64,000 nucleotides of DNA from Gnetum montanum (Eukaryota; Streptophyta; Gnetopsida; Gnetales; Gnetaceae). Numbering within the stretch: the first letter of the stretch is position 1; each line of letters starts with the position of its first letter. The stretch covers positions 171,256 through 235,255 of the forward strand of contig MNCI01026283.1 in the NCBI GenBank assembly GCA_015680685.1. The letters are read 5' to 3'. Made by a program: the position numbers and the translations under genes. The notes beneath the pieces are model-generated. The model was not told the origin of the DNA and made no database searches. It saw only the letters and a program-made list of their open reading frames with translations. This document shows positions 36,812 through 50,400 of this stretch, piece after piece.

Positions 36812-39800
36812 TTACTGAAACTCTCTCTTTAGCATCTCCAATATAAATTCATTCCAAGTATCTATTGGCCCAGGCAAGCACCAGTGCAAGCAATCATTCT
36901 GCACCTTTGCAGTTTTATTCTGCGAAAAGGGATAGTAATAACGGTAGGGCCCTGGATGCCCATCGGGTCTCATTAGTGAGGCCCGAGTTGTAGAAATAAG
37001 TCTAAATTTAAGTCCCCTTTTTGCTGCTTCACGGGATGCTTTCTTGAATTCTTCTATTTGAATCTTGTACATATCTTTATTTATACCATCTAGGAAGACT
37101 TCATTAGCCTTGTAAGGGACTTTTCTCTCACATGTTCCCCCACTGTCCCATCTACCATTTTCAAAATGATCAGGAGTAAAAGTCCTCAGTAATGTTAATC
37201 CCTTGAAACTTGGTGATGTATAAATAGATTTGAAAGCCAAACTAAGAGCTTTTCTATAAGCATAGAAGAATCCAAGCTCTGTGATATTTGTTCCAGTACA
37301 ATAATGACAACCAATTATTTTACCCTTTTCTAGATATACAGCTGACTTTGGGAACCACTGACCCCCAGATAACAAAACTACATCAAATTCATGTAACTGA
37401 GATGTCCACTTATCATCAGCAACATCTATCTGTAGTTTGATGCAACCACTTGGTACACCAGCAATATCTTCTGTTATTTCTTTCACAAAGAATGGTGACC
37501 ACAACACAGCAATTGTGACCTTATACGAAGGGAAGTACCAGCGTCTGAATTTATCAGTGCCATCATTGTAAATGTCGTTGGGAATTTCAACCTGTCAGAA
37601 GAAAATAGAAGCTTCTTAGATCCTTGTAAATGTGTTTATTGAAAGTATATTTAGAAATACAGATATAGGACTAGGTAAGAAAATGCCTCCCGCAGTGCCA
37701 TGTATCAATAACGATCAGTTTTCCATTATCACCATGAAATATAGATGAGTTATCATTTCAAAAGAACAAAACATTCAAATTTTCTGGTATAGATTTTCAT
37801 TCAAACTAATTCTAAGTAGCAAATGTCCATGATAAATGAAAATTCACTCGCTGTCTATGAACAAGAACTTCAGCGGGGGAGTAGGAAAACAGTTTATGAA
37901 GGTAAGTAGACAGAAGGCTCAATCACATTATCATAACCAAACCCATGTATTTGTGTCTTAAAGGGAAAAACTGCTAAGGAACTATACTATTTAGTAAAAT
38001 GTATGGCTTATTCTTACTCAAGGATGATTGGATAGAATATCTCATTCTGTATACGAATGCCTCTTAATTCCTGATGGTTCAATATCTTCGTTGAATCCTT
38101 TCTGCTCATGCTCTCATTCAATCCTCGTAAACCTCTAGCTGAAACTCTCACCTCTGCCAAAGTTCCACAAAAACATGGGGCCCATAACAAACTCTCAAGC
38201 ATTAAAAAAATTAAAGAAAATCGAAGCAAGATTTATGGTAACTTGCATAGGAGCTTACCACTACAGTAAATGTAACAGAGAACCAAAAACTTGAAACTGA
38301 GGCATAAACGCAAAATTATAATGTTCAAGAATACTAAAGAAGATATGTGCCATGTGGAAATAGCACCTCCACCTAAAATACCAAAACAATATGGTTTCCC
38401 ATCCCTTTCCAATCAACCTTTTTGCAACATATTATCCAAATAATGAGAAGTCCAAATAATGAGAAGCCAGTACTACAAATATGTGTGTTTGCTTGATAGT
38501 CATTATTCTACATAGGGTACCTATCTTCTAATTCACAAGTATTCTGTCATTGATCACCAAGTAGAAGTAGAGCTTCAAAGCAAGGTAGAATTCTGTCCCT
38601 TTATCCCATTGAATAGAGATATGCATTAGGGTAGAGGTGCATTAGAGTGGGCAGGTGATTTGAAAATAGTTTGGATGACCATTTGTCACTTGACACTAGC
38701 ATGAATTTCTGTTTTTACCATGCACCCATATGGCACATTTATTATCATCATCCTAGCCTTGTCCCAATACAATACAAAAGGGTCAGTTATAGGAATGAAC
38801 ATCGAAGTTCATCCAAGATGATTTGAAGAAACTGCAAATAAACAAAGATCTAGTTCTTCATAGAGGTAAACAAAAAAAACTCATGTAGCCAACCCCAGTT
38901 TATTGGGACAAGGCTAGGATGATGATGATGAGGGTTAGCCAAAACCTGTCAATGCCCCTGTTCAATACTGAAGGCACAAAGAAAACACCATAAGTTATTT
39001 GTGTCCCCCTGATATCACAGCCCCCAACGATAGCCCATTGTGCATACCACATATGTCTAAGCTCTCTGTAGCAAAGTCTACGATGGGCACAATAATGTTG
39101 GTGCTGCTTGCATACAGCTTATGACTTGGAAATTAAGAATCTCTCATGCATCCCTGAAAACTATAATATTTCTAATATACAGAAACAACGCTTTCCTTGA
39201 CCCAGTGATGATGTCTTGTGAAATGCAACTAATTTCAAAAGTTCGTTTTTGCAGTAATCTTGTCAAGGTTAAAAAAAATGCTTATTCAACGGACTAAAAA
39301 ACTCCACTGAAATTGACATTAAGCAAAATTTTATATTTTAATTTCCTTTTCAAGTAAATGCATGGTAATGCCTTAACTAGTCAAACTTCAGCATGCATAA
39401 ATTTAACCATACTGATTCCAAGCAACACTTGTATGCGTACTTACAACAATGGCATTTCATACCATTAACAAGAACATAGATAAAACATTCTCATATCTTC
39501 AAACTAGCTAAATTAAAGAACAAAAACAACTAAAGTTTTTTCTTTGCTATTTTTAGGCAACTTTATAAAAACACATTAATGATATGCTGATTGGGGACGT
39601 TGAAGCTCTCAAAATTTTGTCAAATTTGAAAACTGAACATACGTGATGTTATATTTTTTATGAATTATTAGTTTTCAATGAAGAAAACTCTGATTATTTT
39701 AAGCCATAGACATGAAACTGAAAAACTAAGGATTCTATTACACCAGTAGACACAAAGGATGTAGTGGACAGCCAATACATTCATGAAAAACAAAAAAACA

Positions 39801-41680
39801 GACTTAACAAAGTTTATGTATATTACTTATTTGAACTTTTTAAAAAATTGGGAAATGGCTGCCACAAACACATCCTTACCTGGGATAACATGCATAAAAG
39901 AGATTGCATGTGATTACGCCCAATAGAATCTCCAACAAATGCTAGAGTTTTTCCACGCAGAAACTGCAGAAACATCCTTGGATCAAATCTTTCAAGGTCA
40001 CAGGCCTGAGGCTTCCATCTCCAATATAAATAACCCATGTCTGGCCTTCCATTTTTGATACAGTTTTGATGGTCCTGAATAAACCAGCAGGTTTGATTTG
40101 TGTATAAAGGCTCAGACTTGTCAGGAATCCATTCTCCAGTAGAAAGATCACATTCTCCATCTGAATGCAACAAATACAATGAATACATCTAAATTCCCTA
40201 AACCAATAGTTAATACAAAACAGATTTTCAAATAATAACTCATAAACAGTGGAACTGCAGCTCTCAAACCAGTGCAGGAACTGCAGAATGAAGCCATTAA
40301 CTGAGCAGCAACAAGTAAATAATTTCAAAGATATGGCTGCAGAAACCTGCAAATTCTGTGATTGCAATTTTATAAAATTTATTTTAAAAGAAAAAAGCAT
40401 GCTAAACAGCAATCTAGACAATCACAGATCTACCATTACATGGAATCCTGAAACAGAAATTGAAGTTTTATTACAGCTGCTCTGTTCAACCAATCAATTT
40501 ATACAAAATACATCGGCATCAAACGTTCAGTCATTTAGTTTGAAAACATTCTACCCTAATTTCATACCATTTGTATTATCAGATTCCCTAAATCTCTAAA
40601 GTTTTAAAGCAAGGTTAACAAACTCTTTCCAATGTACTTGGCTAACTAGTATACAATATTTGTTGGCTTCCATTTCGACGGAGCACGTCAAGTTTTCTCC
40701 TAGCAATATCATTTTAACATAATACAGCATATGGATAGCGCATGTAGATCTGCAGTCTCTTCATTTGGCTGCCAAAATATAATTGACTTCATGCACAAGA
40801 GAAACCGATCCAGAATTTACATCAATTAGGATTCATTTTCTTAAAAAAATCTAAAATAGATTCAAACACGTTGGAATCTACTCCACTTAAATGTAGCTTC
40901 TTATTGCAGTAAATATCAGTAATTGAAGGATCATCACCGGAATCTCAAAGCTCATCCTGCTAAGCAGGTTCCTAAATAATCATAGATGAGCAAAATCCTG
41001 ACCGCTATTTCAGGCTGGAGGCTCAATCCCTCTTCTTCAACTTGGAAAACAAGCATTTTACCATCACTCCAAAGAATCCTCTCTAAAATATCACTAATTT
41101 TTTCAATTAAAAACACAAAGCATATATACTTTAAGCAGCTCAAGCAGTAACTAACACTACAACAGTAAATTACCATCAAAAAGGCAGTTTCTAGGCTTCA
41201 AAAAAACATATCAACGGCGATGGCCATAATCTCTGGAACAAGACTACAAAACATGAACACAGTTCATTATCCTTGTCTAATCACGAACCCGTCTACCCAT
41301 TGCACCAGTAAAAAGACCCATGATCCAAAACACAAAAATACCAGAGCAAAAAAAAACTATAAATTTCCATCTTCACCTTCAGATTCTGGATTTTCAGAGC
41401 CACTGATGTCAGTGGGATTGGCTAAAACCGGAGCAGATCCGCCCTGTTCCAGAGCTTGAAAATTTTCAGAGTGGATTGCAGGAACAGGTGCACCATCAAG
41501 CACAGGAGCCGGATTCGCCTGATTGGGGGATTCCTGAAGAAATGCTTTGGGAGAGCGAGACAGATAAATGAACGCAAGAGGAACACACACAGATAAAACC
41601 CATACCAGCAGATGCTTCTTCTGTGCCAAAGACACTGTCCAGCTGCCTGCATTATTATGGTAGCTCGGGTAATGCTTCAT
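36812..41680 (-). CDS. TBL: Trichome birefringence-like O-acetyltransferase (TBL), 3 exons
   Basis: The 454-aa product belongs to the plant TBL/DUF231 family, Golgi enzymes that add acetyl groups to wall polysaccharides (xyloglucan, mannan, xylan or pectin according to clade). Exons 5' to 3': 41680-41377, 40160-39880, 37591-36812, with intron phases 1 and 0, GT-AG. Residues 24-40 form one membrane anchor after a short Lys-containing tail (type II). A Pro/Ser/Glu-rich stem follows to about residue 102. The TBL domain begins at [10 protein letters not shown] (103) with a Cys-rich NCIKNGRPD (134-142). The catalytic GDS lies in [12 protein letters not shown] (G178-D179-S180). The family DxxH is D428..H431 in [25 protein letters not shown] (265-275) and [13 protein letters not shown] are also typical. 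The C-terminal RPDGHPGPY and PGPIDTWNE resemble the TBL19-27 group, but the substrate is not settled by sequence. Length is normal and no frame damage is seen. Confidence 0.9.
38744..38926. repeat. Inverted pair of RTE 3' tails in TBL intron 2
   Basis: The 26 bases at 38744-38769 are the exact reverse complement of 38901-38926; both are the RTE 3' terminus ('tattgggacaaggctaggat' plus gat repeats). The right arm continues a longer RTE 3' end on the plus strand (38810-38935), while the left arm is a short tail in the opposite direction. The arms are 131 bases apart and would pair in the pre-mRNA of the TBL gene. Confidence 0.75.
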
Positions 41681-42640
41681 TTGGCAACAGCACGCAAACC
41701 CACCTGAAAGAGCGAAATTTCAGGCAGGTTTTGCTGCAATCTGAAATGCCCAATGCTCGAACTTTCAGGGGCAACGATAAGAACTACTCATAGACAAGAT
41801 GTCATTTTTTTTATTGCTACATTATCATCATTATCATTTGGGTATTACAGGAACAGGCATTGATGGCGAAAGCTGCTTACGACACAATTCAATTTATTTC
41901 ATATCATTTCAGCCAATGGCATGAAGATGCAGATTCGGTACTGGGTCTGGTGGGAAGAAGTGCATGACAGAAGTGATTGTAGCTGGCCATCAACCAGAAT
42001 TGAATTTTTTGTTCTTCTGCTGCTGCTCCTGTGAATTGTTTAAGTTATAAGACAGTCCTTACCAACCACATGTTGCTTTCTGTTGTGATGCCAGAATTTT
42101 TAGGTAATATTTTATGCATTGCTAACATACGATCACCTTGGTATAATTATGTTTTCTTGGAAGCACCGTTGAGTGTTCTTTTTATTAATTGTGATGGCTG
42201 GGAAATGGGTTTTTGCCACGTGGCAGATTCTCTTGGGATGGTAATTTACTTGCTGTTGCGTCTGCCAGCTTTGCCCAATTCTCCGGACGTAAAAAATGAG
42301 ATAATTTCTGTTGTCCAGTGGCCCCAGGTGTTGAGCAGGATGTTTTTGAATGAACGATTGCCCTGACAGAAATTTTGTATTTTGTTTTTGTTTTTTCATT
42401 CCGAAAAAGGTGGTTATTCCTCTCCTTTTCATTGAGAAAAATGCCAAGAGATTTTTTTGGTTGGTTATTCGAACAGCAAGATTGCTCCTTTGCTTTCCTG
42501 CACCCCTGGTTAGAATCAAAGCGTGAAACCCTACACGTGTTAAGAAATCAATTTCCCATGAAAAGACGAGAAAAAAAAACTTCATGATAATGAAATGTGG
42601 TAGTTAGCATACTACACCGTGGCGATAATGATGTTAAGCC
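41681..42640. promoter_or_regulatory. Upstream region of the TBL gene
   Basis: This is the 5' flank of the TBL start codon. The first 100-200 bases are presumably 5' UTR and core promoter, though no TATA box is clear. The plus-strand frame at 42031-42366 (111 codons) has no recognisable motif and I treat it as chance. Confidence 0.35.
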
Positions 42641-42741
42641 TAACCTGATGTCATTTTCTTAATAAAATTGTTAAGCTTTTTTTTTTTAAGATTCTTTTCA
42701 TTGAGCTTAGTGGTAAGCGGCTGTTGGGAGCTGAAATAAAA

Positions 42742-43000
42742 GGGGGTGTTGGGATTTGAAATAAGTAAAACATAGGTACACTCCAAGATATGTCGTCCAA
42801 TTAGAACTTTATAGCATTGCTCATTGAAATCAAACCCATGACCTAAAGCTTCCAAATCAAGTGTCTTACCATTAAGCTAACACCTTATTGTTATTGAGCT
42901 TAATAATAAGGGGTGTTATAACCTGAAATAAATAAAACATAGGTACACCCCAAGATTTATACAAGTTACAAAGTTCTAATTGGTGTACCTATAATACAAT
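42742..43000 (-). mobile_element. tRNA-derived SINE copies 2 and 3 (tandem)
   Basis: On the minus strand the copy from 42884 to 42742 begins GGTGTTAGCTTAATGGTAAG. It has a tRNA-like body with GGGTTTGATTTC as box B, then ends with GGAGTGTACCTATGTTT and CAACACCCCC. A second copy of the 3' domain only lies at about 43000-42910 ('ggggtgttataacctgaaataaataaaacataggtacacc' reversed). The tRNA-like head could be compared with a real tRNA gene, but its 5' end lacks an acceptor stem partner, so it is a SINE. Confidence 0.6.
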
Positions 43001-43019
43001 TATTTTTGAGGTTCCAACA

Positions 43020-44431
43020 CTCCCCTTAAAAGTATCATCATTCTAGTCAGGGGAAGAGAGTTGGGGAGGAGATGTTACTCCGACTCATTAATAAGTTCCA
43101 TTGGATTTTATAATCTATCAAAGTTAAAGTAAATATAAAAGGTAAAGTTCTAAATATAAAAGGTAAAGTAACTCAAGTACTAGTCATTAGTTATCATTGA
43201 TAGTCTACAATAACTACTATTTTTTATTCTCGTAATTCGTAACCATCATCTTAGTACTAGTCATATGTTATCATTGATAATCTACCACCAGTACCATTTT
43301 CGTAATCATCATCCTTTAAATTCACTATAATATCAAATTTAACCATACTATGATTAGAAGAACTTGTGTTTCAATGGTGTTGCTTTTCCACTAGTGGTAC
43401 ATCTTTTAGATTGCACATGCTTTACATTGTTAGCTAATGGTTCACTTACGATGATCATTGGTCAACTTACTATGAGCTATTATTCTTAATCTTTTACATG
43501 GGCTATGCTACTTTGAACTTCTCTAGCAATCCACCACTAAGTTGGGTCAACTTCTTTTACTACAGCTAATGGATTACTACCTCAATGTAACGTATCCCTC
43601 TCCCTTAAGTAGGCTTCATAACTACCTATCTTCGTGACACCTTAATTAGGCTTAATATGCTAAGTTGCTTAAGTTCATGACGCACAAGTCTACCTAGGTT
43701 ATCATTGATTAGTTCATTTTTTTGATGGGCAAGAGGTTGTCACTTTCCCACTTCCTCTATATAAACAATGTGTTAGCCAATGGGAGCATTCTTAATTTCG
43801 TAACTCCAAGTTTAGTTTTGAGGATTCGATTCTATATATAGCACTTAGTTATAAAGTTCTAATTTAACTATACGTATTGGCAGTAAATATTGTTAAAAAA
43901 ATATTTCAGATTCTAGCATCTTCTAGTGATTAGGATAAAAAAAATATTTCAGATTCTAGCATCTTCTAGTGATTAGGATCATCCTCAGGAAATTTGAGGC
44001 TAGAAATAAGCCTATTTAAGGCTAGAAACTTTGATGATACATTTAAGTGTAGCATTCAGATATAATACTAACAGTTTCACTACCATTTTTTCATGGGGAA
44101 CACAACTGTAACCATGAATATCCGATAGAGCTGAAAATTATATTTATAATAGGAAATATCATTGAAATAATGAATATCTATCACACCTCAGCGAGGGATC
44201 AAAGTCATGGATACTTGAAAAAAACTTCAATGTTCTCTTTCAAGATGCTACAAATTTCCTTTCATAATCCTAGAAAGCAAATATCTGATCTTCTTTCACA
44301 TTCAATTAACCATTACACAATTAGAAAATAAATAAAATATGTTAGGCATTAGATAAAACCGTCAGCTCAGAGTTTCATTTTTTAGGCATTCTCTTTAGAT
44401 GTCACATTAATGACCACTTGAATAAAACCTT
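43020..44431. other. Spacer between TAD3 and the TBL upstream region
   Basis: It holds a duplicated block with 'gtactagtcat.a.ttatcattgat' (about 43177 and 43254) and a 43-bp tandem pair ('atatttcagattctagcatc' from 43901 and 43944). Both are short local duplications. No coding motif is seen. The TAD3 3' UTR must lie just below 44432. Confidence 0.45.
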
Positions 44432-47400
44432 TCACTGCTTCAAAGCATTATCTGGTATCACTATGCGGTGAACAGAATAGTGATGATTAAGGCTTTTCTC
44501 CCCGTGCAGCCGATAAGCACTACCCAGGGCACCAAGCTTCGAGTTTGGAATGGCAAAGAATACACGACGAACCCTTTGATGAACAAGGGCCATTGCACAC
44601 CTGCAGTAAATAAAAAACAAATCATCACCCAGAGCCTCAATGTTCATTCTACCAAGTAGATCCCACGAGGATTCATTCTACCAAGTAGATCCCACGAGGA
44701 TTGGTTAATTAACAAGAGGACAACAACCTAAACACAGCTATAAAAAAGCATTTCTTACATAATGCAGGGTTCCCTAACCACATAAACATCAAATCCTGTG
44801 CACAGGTACGGCCTAGTAAGATCTTCTCCTTCAGAAGACAAATTGCATCCGTTCAATGTTCCATTTATCCTATCTTGCACTTTGGAAATGCCCTCCTGGA
44901 ATCACAAATGATTACTAAATACTCTGTCGAAAAGCATTCTTCAGAAATTACTGCCCATTTGTAAGAAGGATTTTTTAAAGGGCACAAAACAAAAAATAGC
45001 CTTTTCTATCTCCAGGTGATAGTAGCAGCAAAGTGATCCAGTTTATGAATAAAATATTCTTTTTACCAGTTCAAAAAAATGTAACACAAACCCTAACTTA
45101 ATGAATTTGTTATGTGTTTGGTATGAAACTGCTTGGCTAGTATGCAAGGTGAAACTCATGGAAATAAAAATGCTGAGACTCCTGTAAGTGCTCCAAAAAT
45201 AAAAGGATCAAGACAATAATATGCATAATGTACATATAGTAGAAACTAAAGAGTCTCGTGGTCTCTGCCCGGAGAAAGTGAAGCACTTCAGTTTCAGTTT
45301 CATAAATGTACAAGAAAAACTTTGACATGTAAACTTGAGAATACAAGATTTGGACAGATGATTAATCCTTTGACAAATATTGTTGACCTCAATCTAGGTT
45401 GCTCAGAGTAAATGCAGATATTTAATTACGATTGCATAAATGACCTATTCATGAGGCACAAACTACTGCACATGTAAGAAAATTTCTTTAATAGCATATG
45501 CACTGAACATTTTGAACTTGCAAAATGAATTAATATCTGTTTAAGCTTTCCCTCTTAGTCATATTACTTACAAGGAGGATATTTGAAATCAGGGTGACAG
45601 CTTACTAAATTGAAACATCAGAAGATTTAAAATCAGTTAATTAATGTGATATCTGGTCAGGATCTCCCCTAAATTCACACATGGCTTTCATGCCTTTCAA
45701 ATGGGAACCACTAGTTTGACTCCTTGAAGTCTAGTAGGTTTAAATAACCCAACAGAACAGCCAAACACCACTTAGATAACGGCATGCAATTACTTGGTGA
45801 AAGAACAGAATAAAAGAAAAAAATTATAAAACAACAAAAAAAGGTTAGATGCTTGTTTACTGAGAAGCATACACAGTTCCAAAAAATTAGAGTCAGATTA
45901 CAGAAATTAAAAGACAAACTACTTTTCGACGACTTTTCGCATGTTTTTGCATTTTGCAATCATATCAATGAAAGTTGTAATGTTTGCATCGCTATATTCA
46001 CTACCAAAGACAACTGCTCTACCTATATAAAGCGAAACAAAATAATAGAATGCTATCAAATTGAAACAAATAATCTTAATACAATGTATGACTCACATTT
46101 ATCTTTTGACGCTTTGCACCAAATTCTATAGCAGGTATTGTTGAGGAACTCTGGAAATTTTCATCACATTTTGGTGCTTTAAAGTCTGGAAAGAGAGTAA
46201 GGTCCCTTGCAGCAGCCATTTCAATTGCCACCATGACTGCATGATGTAGCGGATGACACAAATATCTTTCATTGTCCCTTGTTGATAAGTCACCTGAAGT
46301 ATCGAATTGGAATTTAATGTCATCCTGCTTCTTTGTTGTTGAACATAACATATTAGATTCTTCTGAATGACAGGATGATGAGATACTTGACTGAGATACT
46401 GGTTTTTCCATTTGCATCTGTCCATTTAAATGATCCACGCTGGCAATATGCTTGCTCCGAGAAAAATCCCAGGTGCCGGTTTGATCGCTACCACTTGCAA
46501 TGATACATTTCGTCGATGGGTCAACAATTACTGCAGTATTTATTACCTGTACAATGCACAGCAACAATTATTCCTTTTCGTGTTTTTCTAAAAAGGTATC
46601 CATATATTCACCAGTTGTGGACATGGAAACAGCAAAGGTAGCAACTCTGAATAGAAAATGCTAAATAACGGACTAATTCATTGTTTCAAATTTTGGCCTG
46701 CAAACTTCACCAATAAGGATGAGAAAAACCATTTAATATGAAGTCCCATATGTATATAACTACCCTCAATACAAAGTAAAAGTTCCTGGGTATAAGATAC
46801 TATCGTGCACCTTAAAATCTCTAGAATGTACTCCCAGCATTAAATAAATTTATCATGTAAACTTTTCTATTGAACAACTACAAATAACAACCCAAAATCA
46901 AGACTACCAAGCCTTGTTTAAGCTATAACACTGCATTTATATGTAGCAAGTTTAAACATTCAAAAACCTCAGATGATATCTTCTGGACTGCTCATGTTTT
47001 GTGCCGAATATTTGTGTGTTTTCATGTATACTCTCATAAATAATGACTATAAAGACAAGGAAAGACAACCCAAAGATTATAAATGCTAAAACTTAAGAAA
47101 ACTCTAACTCTGCCATTGCTAGTCAGAAACCCCGATGCAAAAATAGGAGGGTTAAAGCTTGACTATAAAACTATGCCAAATCCTATGAATCAATTCTCTT
47201 TCAGACTTTGTAGAAGCTAGGACATTCCTATTGTCAATTTATAGCTTCTTAATCTTACTACTATGCAAGCCTCGGGCAGTTGAATCCTATTCTATAATGT
47301 ATATGAAATATAGCATAAAAAATATAACAGACTGATTCTTATTTCCTAAACGAGCTTAACACTGTTTAGCAGACAGGTTCCACGACTTTAGATGAAATAT

Positions 47401-50400
47401 GGCATAAAAGTAAATTGATTCTAAAACAACTGCACGATTTGAGGTGGCCTTGAATATCAACAGTGTTTTCAAAGCAATACAGTTATCCCTCATCCCATTA
47501 ATTCTTGCTTATAAAATAGAATTTGGTAGTATTGTTTACGGTGGACTGGCTTTTTGACACCAACATCAGTTAAATACTCAAAAGATGTCTTTATTGTCGT
47601 GAAGAAAATCTCTCGATTCGTCCAAAATTAAAAATCATTTTCGGATCTGCATTCATTATAGAGTTGGTTTTTTCTTCTTTTTTCCTGGTATAGGGAATGG
47701 TTTACATAGCAAAGCTATATCTTGGTATAATTGAAACCTTCCTTTCTATAATAGTTAAACTTTCTACACTGCTTTAGCATGTTTCCTAGTCCTATATGTG
47801 TTTGAAAGCAAGGCAAGACAATATGGTTTTTCTAACAAAAGCTGCAATTTAGTATTTAATATTCAAAATTAAATTTCAAAAAAATAAATGTGCATATAAG
47901 AACTTACATAGGTGCGTTCTGAAGTTGAAATGGTGGACAGGAGATGACTGCCATGAAAAATTAAAAATTAAAATAGTTTGCATCCACCAAGCTACATACC
48001 TGAGAATCTGAGTTGGAAACCTTTGCATTATCAATTGCTAACTTCATAAACTTATAAGCCAATTCAACCTCAATTCTGTTAAGTTCATCACCAGCCCAAT
48101 CATTGCTGAGTTCAACAAGAAACAAGAAAATACACACCATGCATTAGTAAGAAAGTCAATATGTAGAAAGTTGGGCACTTTTAAAAGAAAATACTATTTT
48201 TCAAAAAATCTAAGGTTATCAATTTTGCCACAAAAACCATATAAAAGTAAATCATATGACTGTTATCAGTGCAGAAACTATGATACACTGACTCAAAAAG
48301 GCCATAATATAATGGTAAAGGATCACATGGTGCAATTTATTCTTTCACACCACTGTTCTCCCAAACCATGTGGAATAAGGTTTGAACTTACCTGCAAGAA
48401 ATTCATTAAGCCTAAAACCCTCCAAATTTTTCTCATTGCATGTTACAAGCAGATTAAGTAACCTTTTTTATATGGACAAAATTGTTTAACTATTGCTGAA
48501 TTCTGTCTAGATGAAGATGGAAGCCCCCAAAAAGGTTTAAAATATGGAAATAATTAGTAACTAGGGAAGGGGAACCTTCATGGTCGAATATGAAAATGTT
48601 TTGGCAGCATGTGCAGTGTGAATCATCTCAGCCAGTCTTGCCCAAACAAGGTGCCTTGCAACAATCCTGGTCACAGATTAGCAGACAGCAGGATGAAGAA
48701 GAAGATGCTGGAGATCAAAACTGTCCCACCCAGCAATTTCCGGGGGTATAACTTTTATGGCAAATGCAGTCATTTGAAAAAAACAGTGCCAAGTTAAGAA
48801 ACCAAAGAAGGAAGATAAGAAGAGACTACCAAGAGATGGTACTATTGTTATCCCATACAGCAAACAACATCAAGCAAGATTACAACTGGATTAAACTAAT
48901 CAACTACAAATACCAAGGTTAGATATATATAATGGGAGACTGCACTCTTTGGAGTAAGCTTTGCAAACCAAAATCATAACTTCTACAACGGTGGGAGATA
49001 ACACCCTTCATTACCTCACAGCAAAGCCACATAGACAAACGCTTCCACAATCATTCATTTTGATCACAATCCAAATATTAGCACCAAACCACACATAACC
49101 CTCACAACAAAGTACACAGGCAAGCTCTTCCACAATCACTAAAACCAAAACCCAGGATAAATTGATTGTTATAGGTTGTCTGCTTATATTCATCATCATG
49201 ATGCATTTATTCCAACAACATCAGGTAACCTATTAAGGTAGGCAAAGGATCTGACAATGATTTTCTATGGTCCTAATATCATAGTCCTTGAATCAAAATT
49301 CTCATTCCTGACCCTTTGGTAAGATTATGAGCAGATCGCCATGTGTTCCGTTGATGTTGCTTCTCGTGATTACAGCCAGGGATGCTTATCAGCTAGGATG
49401 CTAATAATGAATATGGTTATTTGGCAAGCCTATAACATTACAAAGCAAATAAGTGATATGCAATGAAGACACTGTTTCAGGTCTCACTACACATACCTAA
49501 TTTGGCTAACCACACATTGAAAAGACCTTTTGACTCATCATTGGTCAGAACTCCATCAGCAAAGACCTCTGCAGGAACTGCAGGAAGCTTCTCTGCTTGC
49601 AGTAAACATTGGAGAGATAACTGCCTCTTAAATATATGTATCTGATCTATTGGATTCCATGTTTCCATGGCAATTCTAATTAATTATTTTTGTCTTTTGT
49701 TAATTATTCAAGAGTTCTTTCTAGCTTTCTACCATCAAGCAAGCTCATCAAAAGAAGCTTCACAAGAATAAAGACAAGTTCTGATAGGAAAACATTAATA
49801 TGAATTAGAGTGCCAAACCTACTGATGCATCTAAAAACGAAAAGAATTCTCATTCTATTGTATCTAGGTTCCAAAAACTCATTTAGCGGATGTCCCAACA
49901 AAAACCACCATTTCCAATAGTACTAAAACTTTGTCAAACCATTTCCGCCTCGATAAATAAATCTTCCGTTAGAAGGTAGAACTTTATTCATCTTTTAAGT
50001 AATGGCGGTTAATAATCTTTTTAAAAAATTCTTTTTTCATAAATTTGGTGCCAAGAACATTAAACTTTGATTCACACATACCAGGCATTTGGATGGAAGG
50101 ATGTTGGCCAGCACTCACATTGAAACTCCCATTGTTCTCTGCTCAAAGGTGCAAATTTAGGAACCTGCAATTGTAGCATCAGAAGTAAAGAAATGGAAAT
50201 AAATTAAGCTCTGCTTTATCTGTTTCCCAATAAGAGCAGATAAATTGAACTACAATTATTTATGTGGAACCCATACTTTCCATTTTGATGATAAAAATAA
50301 TCACAATGTGCCAAAAACCATGATCTATTTTAAAATTCACAACAGAAATAGCAGCACAAAATAGTAAAAATACAACCCACGCTTTAAAATACTTACCAGG

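Noticed and set aside
38014-38229. 71-codon minus-strand frame with a hydrophobic start, within TBL intron 2
   Set aside because: It has no family match and the TBL exons join in frame without it; no splice sites fit it into the gene.
42031-42366. 111-codon plus-strand frame upstream of the TBL gene
   Set aside because: No motif, no splice context and unremarkable composition; likely chance.
42742-42884. Possible tRNA gene on the minus strand
   Set aside because: Boxes A and B are recognisable but there is no acceptor stem pairing, and the repeat tail shows it is a SINE.
49477-49668. 63-codon minus-strand frame in TAD3 intron 5 as an extra exon
   Set aside because: Exons 5 and 6 join in phase without it and no TAD3-like residues are seen.
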